A DNA stretch of 64,000 nt from Galbibacter kalidii (GTDB taxonomy: Bacteria; Bacteroidota; Bacteroidia; Flavobacteriales; Flavobacteriaceae): contig NZ_JAPFGA010000010.1 of the NCBI RefSeq assembly GCF_026241135.1, positions 100,914-164,913 of the forward strand, given 5' to 3'. How positions within the stretch are numbered: position 1 is the first letter of the stretch; each line of letters opens with the position of its first letter. Positions 49,547-59,797 of the stretch are shown here, in pieces. Position numbers and translations under genes: made by a program. The notes below the pieces were generated by a model that was not told the DNA's origin, did not search any database, and was given only the letters and a program-made list of their open reading frames with translations.

Positions 49547-51880
49547 ATGAAATATCTTCTGATGCTAAGTCTCCTATTGAGTAGCTTTGCATATTCACAA
49601 CAACCGACTGTGAAAGGAAAAGTAACAGACCAAAACAATGATCCCATTCCATATGTGTCTGTTTTGGCACAAGAAACCGGTAAAGGGACTACTACTGACG
49701 ATCAGGGGAACTTCACCCTCAATATTGCCCAAGCAGGTAGCTATACACTTAATTTTTCCGCTATTGGGTTTAAAACCCTCCCTAAAAAAGTTCAGATAGA
49801 AGAAAACCAACAACTGGAATTGAGTGTAGTGCTCTATGAATCCATGGAACAACTCAACGAGGTAGTGATAACATCCAATAGGACTAGGGAAACCCTCGAT
49901 GAAGTGCCTTCTTCGGTTTCAGTACTCTCTTCAAAACAAGTAGAGACCCTGGCACAAACCAGTAATTCAGTGGCTGATGTGCTGACCGAGATCCCCGGAA
50001 TCTCCCTAAGTTCAAATCGAACCAGCAGTACTGGTCAGACTTTAAGAGGTCGAAACATGCTGATATTGATCGACGGTATTCCCCAATCTACACCTCTTAG
50101 AAAAGGAGGACGGGATATCAACACCATCGACCCCAGCTCTATTGAACGTATAGAAGTCATAAAAGGAGCCACCGCCATCTACGGAAATGGAGCCGATGGA
50201 GGTATTGTAAATTATATCACTAAAAAGCCCAAAGCAAACAAAAAACTGGAAAGCACCACTATAGTAGGATCAGAAGGTTCCTTGGTAGCGATTAACAATA
50301 CAGTAGGTTCCAGAATCACACAAACTTTCTCAGGACACCTGGACAAGTTAAGATACGTAGCCAGTGGAAGCTTTAGACAAACTGGGGTTCATAAAGATGC
50401 CAATGGTGAGGTCATTTCTCCATTTTACGGTTTGGGAGAAACCAGCCAATATAGTCTCTTCGGAAAAGTAAATTATTCCATTACCGACAGCCAATCGATT
50501 GAGCTCATGTACAACTATTTCAGCAGTAACCAAGACTCTAGATATATACCTCAGGTGGGTGTGTATGGAGAGACCGCTACTATTGGTGTGCTCGGTGAAG
50601 ATTTAGGTGAAGATCAAGGGAATCGCTACAACCACAATGTTCAGCTGACCTATGACTATAATCAAATTTTCCATAACACGGACTTCAGACTCAACCTGTA
50701 TTCACAGGACTTTAGAACGGTTTACGGTTACACGGATAGTTTCTACAATCCTGAATTAGGTTATGATGGAGGGCAATCCTCTATTATTTCATCCAAAAAA
50801 GGAGCTCGATTTAATTTTAAAACATCCTATAATATTGGTAATCTCACTGGAGATTTGCTCTATGGATTGGATGCTCTTAATGATAAAACGGCTCAGGAAT
50901 TAATGGATGGTAGATCATGGGTGCCTGAAATGGACATGAACAATTTAGCTCCTTATGCACAATTGAAAACACGCTATGGAAATTTTGTCCTTAAAGCAGG
51001 AATACGCTTTGAAAACATTAAGATAGAAATTCCCGATTATACGACCCTGGAACGGTACAGTGTAGGAGAAACCACACCAAATAGTGGTGGAGTTGCCATA
51101 GAAGGTGGGGAACTGGACTATAATGCCACTACCTTTAATGTGGGCTTGCGATATAATAAATGGAATACTTTTAAACCATTTGTTAGTTTTTCACAGAGTT
51201 TTTCTATTGCCGATTTAGGAAGAATACTAAGAGATGCTACAGAAAATACTGTAAGTCAAATCAACTCCGAAGCTGTAATCGCAAACAATTATGAAGTAGG
51301 ATTCAACAGTCACTTAGGGGAAACCCGTTTTAGTGGGGCTTATTTTATCAGTACATCAGACCTTGGATCCACATACAGGGAATCGGAAAGCGGAGCTTTT
51401 GAAATCTTGCGCCAACCGGAAAAAGTTTATGGTTTTGAGTTCTCAATGGATACCGAAATTCTCAGGAACCTGAACTTTGGTACTTCTGTATCGCATACAG
51501 AAGGAAAAATAGATAGTAACGATGATGGGGATTACAACAATTATATGGGAGGTGACCGAATTCCTCCTATGAAAATAGTTTCCTATTTGTCCTACCAATG
51601 GCAGGATAAATTTGATATTAGATTATCCCACATCTACAGTGGCAACCGAGATCGTTTTGAGCCTGATTACACCTATGGAAAAGGGCCGGTGGACAGTATT
51701 AATATCACCAACCTGACCACCAATTACCAGCTTAGCCCTTCTACAAAATTAGGACTAGGTATCAAAAACCTATTCAATAATGACTATTATAATGTAATTT
51801 CGCAATGGAATGCAAGGGATTCCAATTACATTAAAGCCAATGGAACCCAGTTTAATATTTCTTTGACTGTAAACTTGTAA
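49547..51880 (+). CDS. TonB-dependent receptor, siderophore type
   Basis: This 777-residue outer-membrane receptor has a signal peptide (MKYLLMLSLLLSSFAYSQ), a carboxypeptidase-like beta domain (~22-105: VKGKVTDQNNDPIPYVSVLAQETGKGTTTDDQGNFTLNI), a TonB box/plug (~110-230: VVITSNRTRETLDEVPSSVSVLSSKQVETLA, GRNMLILIDGIPQSTPLRKGG, RIEVIKGATAIYGNGADGGIVNYITKK), and a 22-strand barrel ending QFNISLTVNL. Plug motifs resemble ferric-siderophore receptors (FhuE/FoxA type). A ruined PepSY membrane protein gene follows, which often partners such receptors in siderophore reduction. Confidence 0.93.
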   Translation: MKYLLMLSLLLSSFAYSQQPTVKGKVTDQNNDPIPYVSVLAQETGKGTTTDDQGNFTLNIAQAGSYTLNFSAIGFKTLPKKVQIEENQQLELSVVLYESMEQLNEVVITSNRTRETLDEVPSSVSVLSSKQVETLAQTSNSVADVLTEIPGISLSSNRTSSTGQTLRGRNMLILIDGIPQSTPLRKGGRDINTIDPSSIERIEVIKGATAIYGNGADGGIVNYITKKPKANKKLESTTIVGSEGSLVAINNTVGSRITQTFSGHLDKLRYVASGSFRQTGVHKDANGEVISPFYGLGETSQYSLFGKVNYSITDSQSIELMYNYFSSNQDSRYIPQVGVYGETATIGVLGEDLGEDQGNRYNHNVQLTYDYNQIFHNTDFRLNLYSQDFRTVYGYTDSFYNPELGYDGGQSSIISSKKGARFNFKTSYNIGNLTGDLLYGLDALNDKTAQELMDGRSWVPEMDMNNLAPYAQLKTRYGNFVLKAGIRFENIKIEIPDYTTLERYSVGETTPNSGGVAIEGGELDYNATTFNVGLRYNKWNTFKPFVSFSQSFSIADLGRILRDATENTVSQINSEAVIANNYEVGFNSHLGETRFSGAYFISTSDLGSTYRESESGAFEILRQPEKVYGFEFSMDTEILRNLNFGTSVSHTEGKIDSNDDGDYNNYMGGDRIPPMKIVSYLSYQWQDKFDIRLSHIYSGNRDRFEPDYTYGKGPVDSINITNLTTNYQLSPSTKLGLGIKNLFNNDYYNVISQWNARDSNYIKANGTQFNISLTVNL

Positions 51881-51921
51881 TGTCAACAAGTATTTAGGTA
51901 ATTAATTCTTTAACCCCTATT

Positions 51922-52429
51922 TATAAAGTGTGAATAATAGCCGGTAGTTTCCTTTTTATTTTGGGAATTATCGGTTCTATTTTGGTCTTCAACCAAGATA
52001 TCGATAAGGCTTTGTTTAAAGACTATCAGATAAACGAATACCCTGATGCCTTAAACCACGATGGGCCGTATACGAACTGCAAAAAACATATCTGAATTGG
52101 AACACCCGTATAATTCATTTTGAAAAAGGCCAGACCATAGTCTTTAATATCCGACGTCCCGAAGCCATAAAATTGGTGTTTATCCATCCAAAAACCGGAT
52201 AAATCATAGGGGCGATTGACGAAAGAACACATTTTACCAAACCAGCCAGCGAGAGAAGTTTATAAAAATAGCTACCCAATCATTATCCTTTAAATTCGAC
52301 AGTATGATAAGCCCCTTATACTTTGGTCAATAGGCAGGTATTTTGGGGAAACTATTCTACTCCGTCATAGGTTTATCAGGCCCATTTTTATCTATTACAG
52401 GTTTTTTTATGGTAGTTAGAAATAGCTAA
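51922..52429 (+). pseudogene. Ruined PepSY-TM protein gene downstream of the TonB receptor
   Basis: Fragments in shifting frames read KV*IIAGSFLFILGIIGSILVFNQDIDKALF, then YLNWNTRIIHFEKGQTIVFNIRRPEAIKLVFIHPKTG*IIGAIDERTH, then FYSVIGLSGPFLSITGFFMVVRN. These are the start, PepSY repeat and last helix of a PepSY-associated membrane protein (~380-500 residues). At least two stops, one frameshift and a large internal deletion are visible. The relic ends against the convergent 3-hydroxyanthranilate dioxygenase stop codon. Confidence 0.85.
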
Positions 52430-52968
52430 TCCTCCTCGGCCACAAAACGCTCATCAACCGGCATTACGGTTCCACAGTTATCACAGGTACGCAGCTCCTC
52501 ACTGTTGTAAAAGTGTTTGAAGTGTTTCAAAAAATCCTTTTCAATATCATTCAAGGGAAAGTAAACATCATACAATTTATGGTTACAGTGATCGCAATAC
52601 CACAACAAGCCATCTTCTCCCGGAAGATCTGTTCGTTTACGCTCGATCACCAAACCAATAGAACCTTCTTTTCGCACAGGGCTATGAGGCACCTTTGCCG
52701 GATGTAAATACATATCGCCTGGACCCAATTTCATCGTTTTTTTCTCTCCCTCTTCCTGTATATGTACTTCTATATTTCCTTCGAGTTGATAGAAAAGTTC
52801 TTCCGTTTCGTTATAGTGATAATCCTTACGTGCATTTGGCCCTGCAACAACCATCACAATATAGTCGTCCGCATCTTTGTAAAGGTTTTTATTGCCAACA
52901 GGCGGTTTTAGAAGATCTCGGTTCTCTTCTATCCATTTATCCAAATTAAAAGGTTTTCTAATAGCCAT
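52426..52968 (-). CDS. 3-Hydroxyanthranilate 3,4-dioxygenase
   Basis: This 180-residue cupin opens the ring of 3-hydroxyanthranilate in the kynurenine route from tryptophan to quinolinate/NAD. Iron ligands His51, Glu57 and His95 (DYHYNETEELFYQLEG, VPHSPV) occupy the same numbers as in the well-studied Cupriavidus enzyme. A rubredoxin-like C-terminal site uses Cys124, Cys127, Cys161 and Cys164. Length is normal. No other kynurenine gene is in the window. Confidence 0.95.
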   Translation of the reverse strand: MAIRKPFNLDKWIEENRDLLKPPVGNKNLYKDADDYIVMVVAGPNARKDYHYNETEELFYQLEGNIEVHIQEEGEKKTMKLGPGDMYLHPAKVPHSPVRKEGSIGLVIERKRTDLPGEDGLLWYCDHCNHKLYDVYFPLNDIEKDFLKHFKHFYNSEELRTCDNCGTVMPVDERFVAEED

Positions 52969-53131
52969 CTATGTATATTTAAAGTCTCCTCTAAATTAAA
53001 CATCTCCCCATTAAGAATGAAATAATCATTCGAAATATGCGGAATGATAGAAAATATTAATAAGTTCTTGTTCATTTTCAATTGAAAAAAAGTATTTTAG
53101 TAACTCAAATTCTTAATCGATACCGAGCACT

Positions 53132-54199
53132 ATGAGAAATCCAATCCTCTGTATTTTTGCTTTTCTACTATGTTTTTCTTGTGTAGAAAAAAAAGTAGAA
53201 ACTGTTGTTGATAGTAATGAAAAGAAAGTAGAGCAGGACAGTTTGGGGAACTTCGGTATTGTTATTCACGGTGGTGCAGGAACCATTTTGAAAAAAAACA
53301 TGAGTGATTCACTCGAAGCCGCCTACAAAACAAAACTGAAAGAGGCTATGAAAACCGGTTATGAAATCCTAAAAAACGGCGGAAGCAGTATAGATGCTGT
53401 TGAAAAAACGATCAATATCCTTGAAGATTCCCCTCTTTTCAATTCAGGTAAAGGTGCTGTTTTTACCAATGAAGGAAAAAACGAGCTTGACGCTTCGATC
53501 ATGGACGGAAAAACCCTCAATGCCGGTGCCGTAGCCGGTGTAACTACTGTAAAAAACCCTATCGATCTGGCAAGGGCAGTGATGGAAAAATCTGATCACG
53601 TTATGTTTGCCCGAGAGGGGGCTGAAGTTTTTGCCAAAGAACAAGGTCTTGAACTGGTGGATCCTTCCTATTTCTATACCGAAAACCGGATGAAAGCCTT
53701 AAAACGTGCTCAGGAACGGGAAAAAGTAGAATTGGATCACGATGACAAGACCGCTTTTTACGATCCGTTTATAAAAGATGAAAAATTCGGAACTGTAGGT
53801 TGCGTCGCACTCGATAAAAACGGAAATCTTGCAGCAGGAACCTCTACTGGCGGAATGACTAACAAACGCTGGGGACGTGTGGGGGATTCACCCATTATCG
53901 GCGCGGGGACCTATGCCAACAATAAAACCTGTGCGGTTTCTTCTACCGGATGGGGCGAATACTTCATCCGTGGTGTAGTGGCTTATGATATTTCGGCCAT
54001 GATGGAATACGGTGGAAAAAGCCTAAGTGAAGCCGCAGTAACTGTTATTCAAAAGAAATTACCGGAATTGGGTGGTAGTGGTGGTATCATCGCTATGGAC
54101 AACAAAGGAAACGTAGCCATGGAATTCAACACCGCCGGGATGTACAGAGCCACTATGAACAGCGAAGGCGAATTGTATATCGGTATATATGGGGAATAA
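53132..54199 (+). CDS. Isoaspartyl peptidase/L-asparaginase lipoprotein (Ntn hydrolase)
   Basis: This 355-residue protein has lipobox FSC (Cys17) and is autocatalytically cleaved before Thr221 (KFGTVGCV), the nucleophile. The substrate loop GTSTGGMTNKRWGRVGDSPIIGAGTYAN and N-terminal VIHGGAGT are family hallmarks. It removes beta-aspartyl dipeptides or hydrolyses asparagine at the envelope; export as a lipoprotein is unusual relative to cytosolic IaaA but seen in this phylum. A 69-bp gap leads to the alpha-2-macroglobulin gene. Confidence 0.93.
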   Translation: MRNPILCIFAFLLCFSCVEKKVETVVDSNEKKVEQDSLGNFGIVIHGGAGTILKKNMSDSLEAAYKTKLKEAMKTGYEILKNGGSSIDAVEKTINILEDSPLFNSGKGAVFTNEGKNELDASIMDGKTLNAGAVAGVTTVKNPIDLARAVMEKSDHVMFAREGAEVFAKEQGLELVDPSYFYTENRMKALKRAQEREKVELDHDDKTAFYDPFIKDEKFGTVGCVALDKNGNLAAGTSTGGMTNKRWGRVGDSPIIGAGTYANNKTCAVSSTGWGEYFIRGVVAYDISAMMEYGGKSLSEAAVTVIQKKLPELGGSGGIIAMDNKGNVAMEFNTAGMYRATMNSEGELYIGIYGE

Positions 54200-54268
54200 A
54201 TGTGATTGTTCAACAACATAAAAATCAAATAAAGTCTAATCATCATCTACTTATCAAAAAACTAAATA

Positions 54269-57200
54269 ATGAGTTTTAAAAAAATCCTGTTCTTCATTGC
54301 AGCAATTCTCCTTATCGGCTGTAAAAATAAAGGTGAAGACATACAACAGCAAAGAGAAAACCTTTTTAAATTCAGACCCTATATTTCTGATGTTTCCCAG
54401 GGAATTATTTCAGCCCACTCTAATGTGCGAGTGGTATTGAAAACCCCCAGTGAAGATTTAAAGGACAACATGCCTCTGGATGATGGTATTTTAAAAGTCT
54501 CCCCGAAAACCAAAGGAAAAGTAGTTGCCCTAAACAACCAAACCATCGCTTTTATTCCCGAAAAGAGTTTTGAACAAGATACCGAATACACTTTTAAACT
54601 GGATTTGGAATCGTTTATCGATGATATCCCTTCAGAATTTGAAACTTTTGTTTTTAAGGTAAAAACCCTTAAACAAGAATTCAACATCACCACAGATCAC
54701 TTGCAATCCTATGATAAAAATTGGCAATCCCTCAACGGTAGTCTGCGCAGCAGCGACGTGATGGATCTTGAAACCGCAAAAAGCCTGGTGACAGCAAATC
54801 AGAATGACAAAAAATTGACCATCAAATTTGATGAAACAGCAAAAGAAGGCAATCAACTGCCATTTACTATCGACAGCATTCAGCGTTTTGAAGAGGATTC
54901 CGAAATAGAAATCCATTGGGATGGAAATGATGCAGGAATTGAAGATAAAGGCAGTGCCAGTATTAAAATCCCCGGAAAGAACAACTTTTCGATTGTCGAT
55001 GTAAGCACCCATGAAGGGGAAAACCAATACCTCGAAATCAATTTTTCAGATCCGCTTAAAAAATCGCAAAATCTCGATGGTTTGATTACGCTGGAAGGCA
55101 GTGAAAAGTTAAAGTTTATTATCGATGGAAATGTGCTAAAAGCCTATCCTGACACACAAATAAAAGGAGTCAGCAACCTTAGTGTTTTTCAAGGAATAGA
55201 AAGCAGCGATGGTTATAAATTGAAAAGCATTTTCAGTGAAAAAATAGCTTTCGAACAATTAAAACCGGAAGTCCGCCTGCTGAGTAGTGGTACTTTTTTA
55301 CCTTCTTCCAATAATTTGAAGATCAACTTTGAAGCTGTCAACCTGAAAGCGGTCGATGTTTCAGTAATCAAAATATACCAAAACAACATCCTGCAATTTC
55401 TTCAAAACAATGACCTTAACGCAACAGGAAACGTAAGAACGGTTGCAAGACCTATTGCCAAAAAAGCAATTCAGCTACAAAGCAACCTGACTAAAAACAC
55501 AGGGAAATGGAAAGCCTATGCTGTTGATTTACGAGAGCTTATCGCCCCGGAGCCCGGTGCCATCTACCGCGTGGAGTTTTCCTTCGGAAAAAAATACAGT
55601 GCCTATTCCTGCAATGATACTGAAGATACTGAAGCATTCGAACTGAACGATTTTGATAATTTTGAAGAAGACGTAATTGCTTCCAAGGAATGGGATCCAA
55701 CCGATGATTCATACTACAACAATTATTATTACGATTACAATTGGAACGAAAGGGACAATCCTTGCAGCAATTCATATTACTACAACAAAACCGTAAAAAC
55801 CAATATCATAGCCAGTGATATTGCACTTACCGTAAAAAAAGGTGTAAACGAAAGTTATTTTGTAAGTACTAACAATATTGTCACCACCGAGGCTTTGGCT
55901 GATACAAAGGTCACTTTTTACAACTACCAACAGCAACCCATCGGAAATGTTATCACCGAGGCATCGGGAACTACTATTTTTGATGCTGAAACCCCAGCTT
56001 ATTTTGCCATTGCCGAAAAGGACAATCAAAAAACATACATCAAGCTCAACGATGCCAACGCATTGTCGGTAAGTAAATTTGATGTTTCCGGAGCCGAGCT
56101 TCAAAAAGGATTGAAAGGCTTTATCTATGGTGAACGTGGCGTGTGGCGTCCCGGCGATACTTTGTTCCTCAATTTTGTCCTAAACGATAAAAACAACCAT
56201 ATTCCCGATTCACATCCCATAAAATTTGAGCTCACTGACCCCTATGGAAAATTGGTCCATAAAGAAGTTAAAACCAACGGCATGGGCGGTTTTTACAATT
56301 TCAATGTGGTGACTGACCCCGATGCTCCTACCGGAAATTGGCTGGCAAAAGTCCATGTAGGCGGAGCTTCCTTCTCCAAAAGTTTAAAAATTGAAACCAT
56401 TAAACCCAACCGGCTTAAAATAAAAGTCGATTTTGAAGAGGAAATCCTAAGTGCACAAAAACCTATCAAAGGTAAAATGGCGATTAGCTGGCTACACGGA
56501 GCCATAGCCAAGAATTTAAAAAGCGATATCCAGGCTCGCTTTTCATCTACAAAAACATCTTTTACGGGTTTTCCAAACTTTGTTTTTGACGACCCTACAC
56601 GGAAATTTACCACGGAAGACCAAACCATTTTTGACGGTAAGGTTAATGCTGAAGGAAAAACCGATTTTAGTTTAAGTCCGCAACTAAAAGGCAAAGCCCC
56701 GGGAATGCTCAAAACGACTTTTATCACCAAAGCCTATGAGGATGGAGGTGATTTCAGTACCGATGTGTTTTCCAAAACCTATTCCCCATACAATACCTAT
56801 GTAGGGATTAGGGTTCCCGATGGCGATGCCAGAAGAAACATGCTCCTCACGGATGAAAAGCACAACTTTGAAGTGGCAACCGTTGACGAAAACGGAAAGC
56901 CAAAAGCGGTAAAAAACTTAAAAGTGACCATCCATAAAATAGATTGGCGCTGGTGGTGGGATACTTCAGAAGACAACCTTTCCTCCTACAACGGAAGCAA
57001 TTACCAAGATAAAGTCTTTAGCACTACATTGAACACCAATAGTAGTGGAAAAGCCCATTTTCAATTCGGATTGGAATACCCCGAATGGGGCCGTTATCTA
57101 GTTCGGGTTGAAGATCCGGAAGGAAAGCACGCCACCGGAGAGACCATCTATTTTGATTGGCCGGGCTGGGCAGGAAATTCCAAAAATCAAGATCCCGAAG

Positions 57201-59797
57201 CAGCTACTATGCTTGTTTTTTCTTCGGATAAAGACACATACAACGTTGGGGAGAAAGCTATTGTTACCTTTCCCTCAAGTGAAAGTGGAAGGGCTTTGGT
57301 CACTGTAGAAAACGGAAGCGAAGTGCTTAAATCCATGTGGGTAACCCCTGAAAAAGATGAAACCAAATTCGAATTGCCCATTGAAGCCTTGTACACCCCA
57401 AATGTATATATCCACATCTCCCTTATACAACCACATGCTTCCACCATAAACGATGCCCCTATACGTATGTATGGGGTTATTCCTATTACCGTAAACAATC
57501 CTGAGACTATTTTAGAGCCGACCATCGCCATGCCCAATAGCCTAAAACCGGAGTCGAGTTTCCAGATTAAAGTAGGGGAAAACAATAAAAAGGCGATGAC
57601 CTATACGGTTGCCGTTGTAGACGAAGGGCTTTTGGACCTTACCCGTTTTCAAACCCCAAATCCGTGGGATACATTTTTTGCCCGTGAAGCCTTGGGCGTA
57701 AAAACCTGGGATATTTACGACGATATTATCGGTGCTTTTGGAGGCCGTATCGATCAAATTTTCAGTATTGGTGGAGATGGTATAGCAGCAGGTGCCAAGA
57801 ACAAAAAAGCAAACCGCTTTAAACCCATGGTGGTTTATCTAGGGCCTTTTCAACTGGAGGAAGGCAAAACAAACACCCATACCATTGATGTGCCAAAATA
57901 CATTGGTTCGGTAAGAACTATGGTCATCGCTGGGAACACTCAGGAAAATGCCTACGGCATTGCCGAAAAAACAACACCAGTCAAAAAACCGTTGATGGTT
58001 TTGGCCTCTGCGCCGAGAAAGATTACCCCGAAAGAAACCGTTACACTACCAGTCACTGTTTTTGCCATGGAAAAGAACATCAAAAATGTGACCGTAAGCC
58101 TCAAAAAAGACAAAACATATGAGGTTATTGGCGAAAGCAGCAAAACCATCACTTTTGATCAACCCGATGAACAAATGGTGTATTTTGATGTGCAGGTAAA
58201 TCAGATTACCGGAATTGGCCAAGTGGAAGTTCAAGCAACAGCCAATGGAGAAAAAGCTTCCTATCAAGTAGAACTGGATGTGGTCAACCCAAATCCATAT
58301 ACCACCTCAATAAAAGAAATTACCCTTGAGGCCGGGACAGAACAGGAATTGACCATGGAAACCTTTGGGGTTGACGGAAGCAACAGCGCCCAAATAGAGT
58401 TTTCGACACTTCCTCCGATGAATTTTTCAGGAAGATTACAATACCTCATTCAATATCCCCATGGGTGTGTGGAACAAACCACTTCTGCAGTATTTCCACA
58501 ACTGTATCTGGATGATGTTTTTGATCTTACTTTCGACAAGAAAAAGAAAATCCAAGAAAACATCGAAAAAGCGATTAACCGATTGCGTAATTTTCAATTG
58601 CCTAATGGTGGTTTTTCTTATTGGATGGGACAAAACCGTGCCAGTGAATGGGGAACATCATACGCAGGGCATTTCCTATTGGAGGCTGAACAAAAAGGAT
58701 ATGTACTCCCAATCGGATTTAAGTCTAAATGGATTCAATACCAAAAACAAAAGGCAAAACAATGGAGAAACTCCGGACGAAGTTCCGGACTCGTACAAGC
58801 CTACCGATTGTACACCTTGGCAATGGCAGGAAATGCAGATGTATCGTCCATGAATCGCTTACGGGAAACACCCAATATTTCCAATGAAACCAAACACCGT
58901 CTGGCAGCTGCCTATGCGATTATCGGTCAGCAACAAGCAGCAACATCGGTTTTTAACGCGGCCAATATCAGTTTTGATCCTGTTAAATACGATTATCACA
59001 CCTATGGTTCCCCCGAAAGAAACGAAGCCATGGCTTTGGAAACGCTTGTGCTCCTCAAAGATAAAAACGAAGCACAAAAACTGGCCAAGACCATAGCTAA
59101 AAACCTGTCTTCCGATAGTTGGATGAGCACTCAAACTACCGCCTATTGCCTGTTGTCAATGGCTAAATTTGCCAACTATATCGGCGGAAAAGGCATTACG
59201 GCTTCTTATACCATCAATAATGGTGAAAACTCCGTTGAAACCGATAAAACACTGGCAAATCGGAGTCTTCCCATCCGCAAGGGGAATAACAGCATCAACA
59301 TAGAAAACAAAAAAGACGGAACTGTCTTTGTGAGGCTAATGACCACCGGAAAGTTACCGGTTGGAGAAGAAAAAACCGAGCAGCGCAACCTGAAGACCAT
59401 TGTAAATTATAAAGGCCGTGACGGTAATAGCATCAACATAGACCAGCTTTCCCAAGGCACTAATTTTATTGCTGAAGTGACCATTACCAATACCAAGACT
59501 GAAAGCATCAAAGATGTGGCGCTTACTGAAATATTCCCAAGCGGATGGGAAATTGTAAACACGCGTTTTACCGATTTTGGATCTTTTGATGAAAATGATG
59601 CAAACTATACCGATTTGAGGGACGACCGCGCCAATTTCTATTTCGATTTGAAGAAAAATGAGAGCAAGACGTTCCGGGTGCTATTGAATGCTTCCTATTT
59701 GGGTAAATATTATCTTCCCGGCATACAATGTGAAGCCATGTATGATAATGATTTTATGGTAAGAACACAAGGTAAATGGGTAGAAGTGATTCAGTAA
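54269..59797 (+). CDS. Bacterial alpha-2-macroglobulin lipoprotein with thioester
   Basis: This 1842-residue lipoprotein (lipobox LIGC, Cys18) has successive MG domains and a bait-like region, then PYGKLVHKEVKTNGMGGFYNFNV and VLASAPRKITPKETVTLPVT modules. The thioester site reads GCVEQTT with Cys1400 and Gln1403 intact, and is followed by an alpha-helical thioester domain (~1415-1650) and receptor-binding domain. It is thought to trap external proteases by cleavage of the bait and covalent linkage. Its last 22 bp overlap pbpC, the usual partnership. Confidence 0.94.
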   Translation: MSFKKILFFIAAILLIGCKNKGEDIQQQRENLFKFRPYISDVSQGIISAHSNVRVVLKTPSEDLKDNMPLDDGILKVSPKTKGKVVALNNQTIAFIPEKSFEQDTEYTFKLDLESFIDDIPSEFETFVFKVKTLKQEFNITTDHLQSYDKNWQSLNGSLRSSDVMDLETAKSLVTANQNDKKLTIKFDETAKEGNQLPFTIDSIQRFEEDSEIEIHWDGNDAGIEDKGSASIKIPGKNNFSIVDVSTHEGENQYLEINFSDPLKKSQNLDGLITLEGSEKLKFIIDGNVLKAYPDTQIKGVSNLSVFQGIESSDGYKLKSIFSEKIAFEQLKPEVRLLSSGTFLPSSNNLKINFEAVNLKAVDVSVIKIYQNNILQFLQNNDLNATGNVRTVARPIAKKAIQLQSNLTKNTGKWKAYAVDLRELIAPEPGAIYRVEFSFGKKYSAYSCNDTEDTEAFELNDFDNFEEDVIASKEWDPTDDSYYNNYYYDYNWNERDNPCSNSYYYNKTVKTNIIASDIALTVKKGVNESYFVSTNNIVTTEALADTKVTFYNYQQQPIGNVITEASGTTIFDAETPAYFAIAEKDNQKTYIKLNDANALSVSKFDVSGAELQKGLKGFIYGERGVWRPGDTLFLNFVLNDKNNHIPDSHPIKFELTDPYGKLVHKEVKTNGMGGFYNFNVVTDPDAPTGNWLAKVHVGGASFSKSLKIETIKPNRLKIKVDFEEEILSAQKPIKGKMAISWLHGAIAKNLKSDIQARFSSTKTSFTGFPNFVFDDPTRKFTTEDQTIFDGKVNAEGKTDFSLSPQLKGKAPGMLKTTFITKAYEDGGDFSTDVFSKTYSPYNTYVGIRVPDGDARRNMLLTDEKHNFEVATVDENGKPKAVKNLKVTIHKIDWRWWWDTSEDNLSSYNGSNYQDKVFSTTLNTNSSGKAHFQFGLEYPEWGRYLVRVEDPEGKHATGETIYFDWPGWAGNSKNQDPEAATMLVFSSDKDTYNVGEKAIVTFPSSESGRALVTVENGSEVLKSMWVTPEKDETKFELPIEALYTPNVYIHISLIQPHASTINDAPIRMYGVIPITVNNPETILEPTIAMPNSLKPESSFQIKVGENNKKAMTYTVAVVDEGLLDLTRFQTPNPWDTFFAREALGVKTWDIYDDIIGAFGGRIDQIFSIGGDGIAAGAKNKKANRFKPMVVYLGPFQLEEGKTNTHTIDVPKYIGSVRTMVIAGNTQENAYGIAEKTTPVKKPLMVLASAPRKITPKETVTLPVTVFAMEKNIKNVTVSLKKDKTYEVIGESSKTITFDQPDEQMVYFDVQVNQITGIGQVEVQATANGEKASYQVELDVVNPNPYTTSIKEITLEAGTEQELTMETFGVDGSNSAQIEFSTLPPMNFSGRLQYLIQYPHGCVEQTTSAVFPQLYLDDVFDLTFDKKKKIQENIEKAINRLRNFQLPNGGFSYWMGQNRASEWGTSYAGHFLLEAEQKGYVLPIGFKSKWIQYQKQKAKQWRNSGRSSGLVQAYRLYTLAMAGNADVSSMNRLRETPNISNETKHRLAAAYAIIGQQQAATSVFNAANISFDPVKYDYHTYGSPERNEAMALETLVLLKDKNEAQKLAKTIAKNLSSDSWMSTQTTAYCLLSMAKFANYIGGKGITASYTINNGENSVETDKTLANRSLPIRKGNNSINIENKKDGTVFVRLMTTGKLPVGEEKTEQRNLKTIVNYKGRDGNSINIDQLSQGTNFIAEVTITNTKTESIKDVALTEIFPSGWEIVNTRFTDFGSFDENDANYTDLRDDRANFYFDLKKNESKTFRVLLNASYLGKYYLPGIQCEAMYDNDFMVRTQGKWVEVIQ

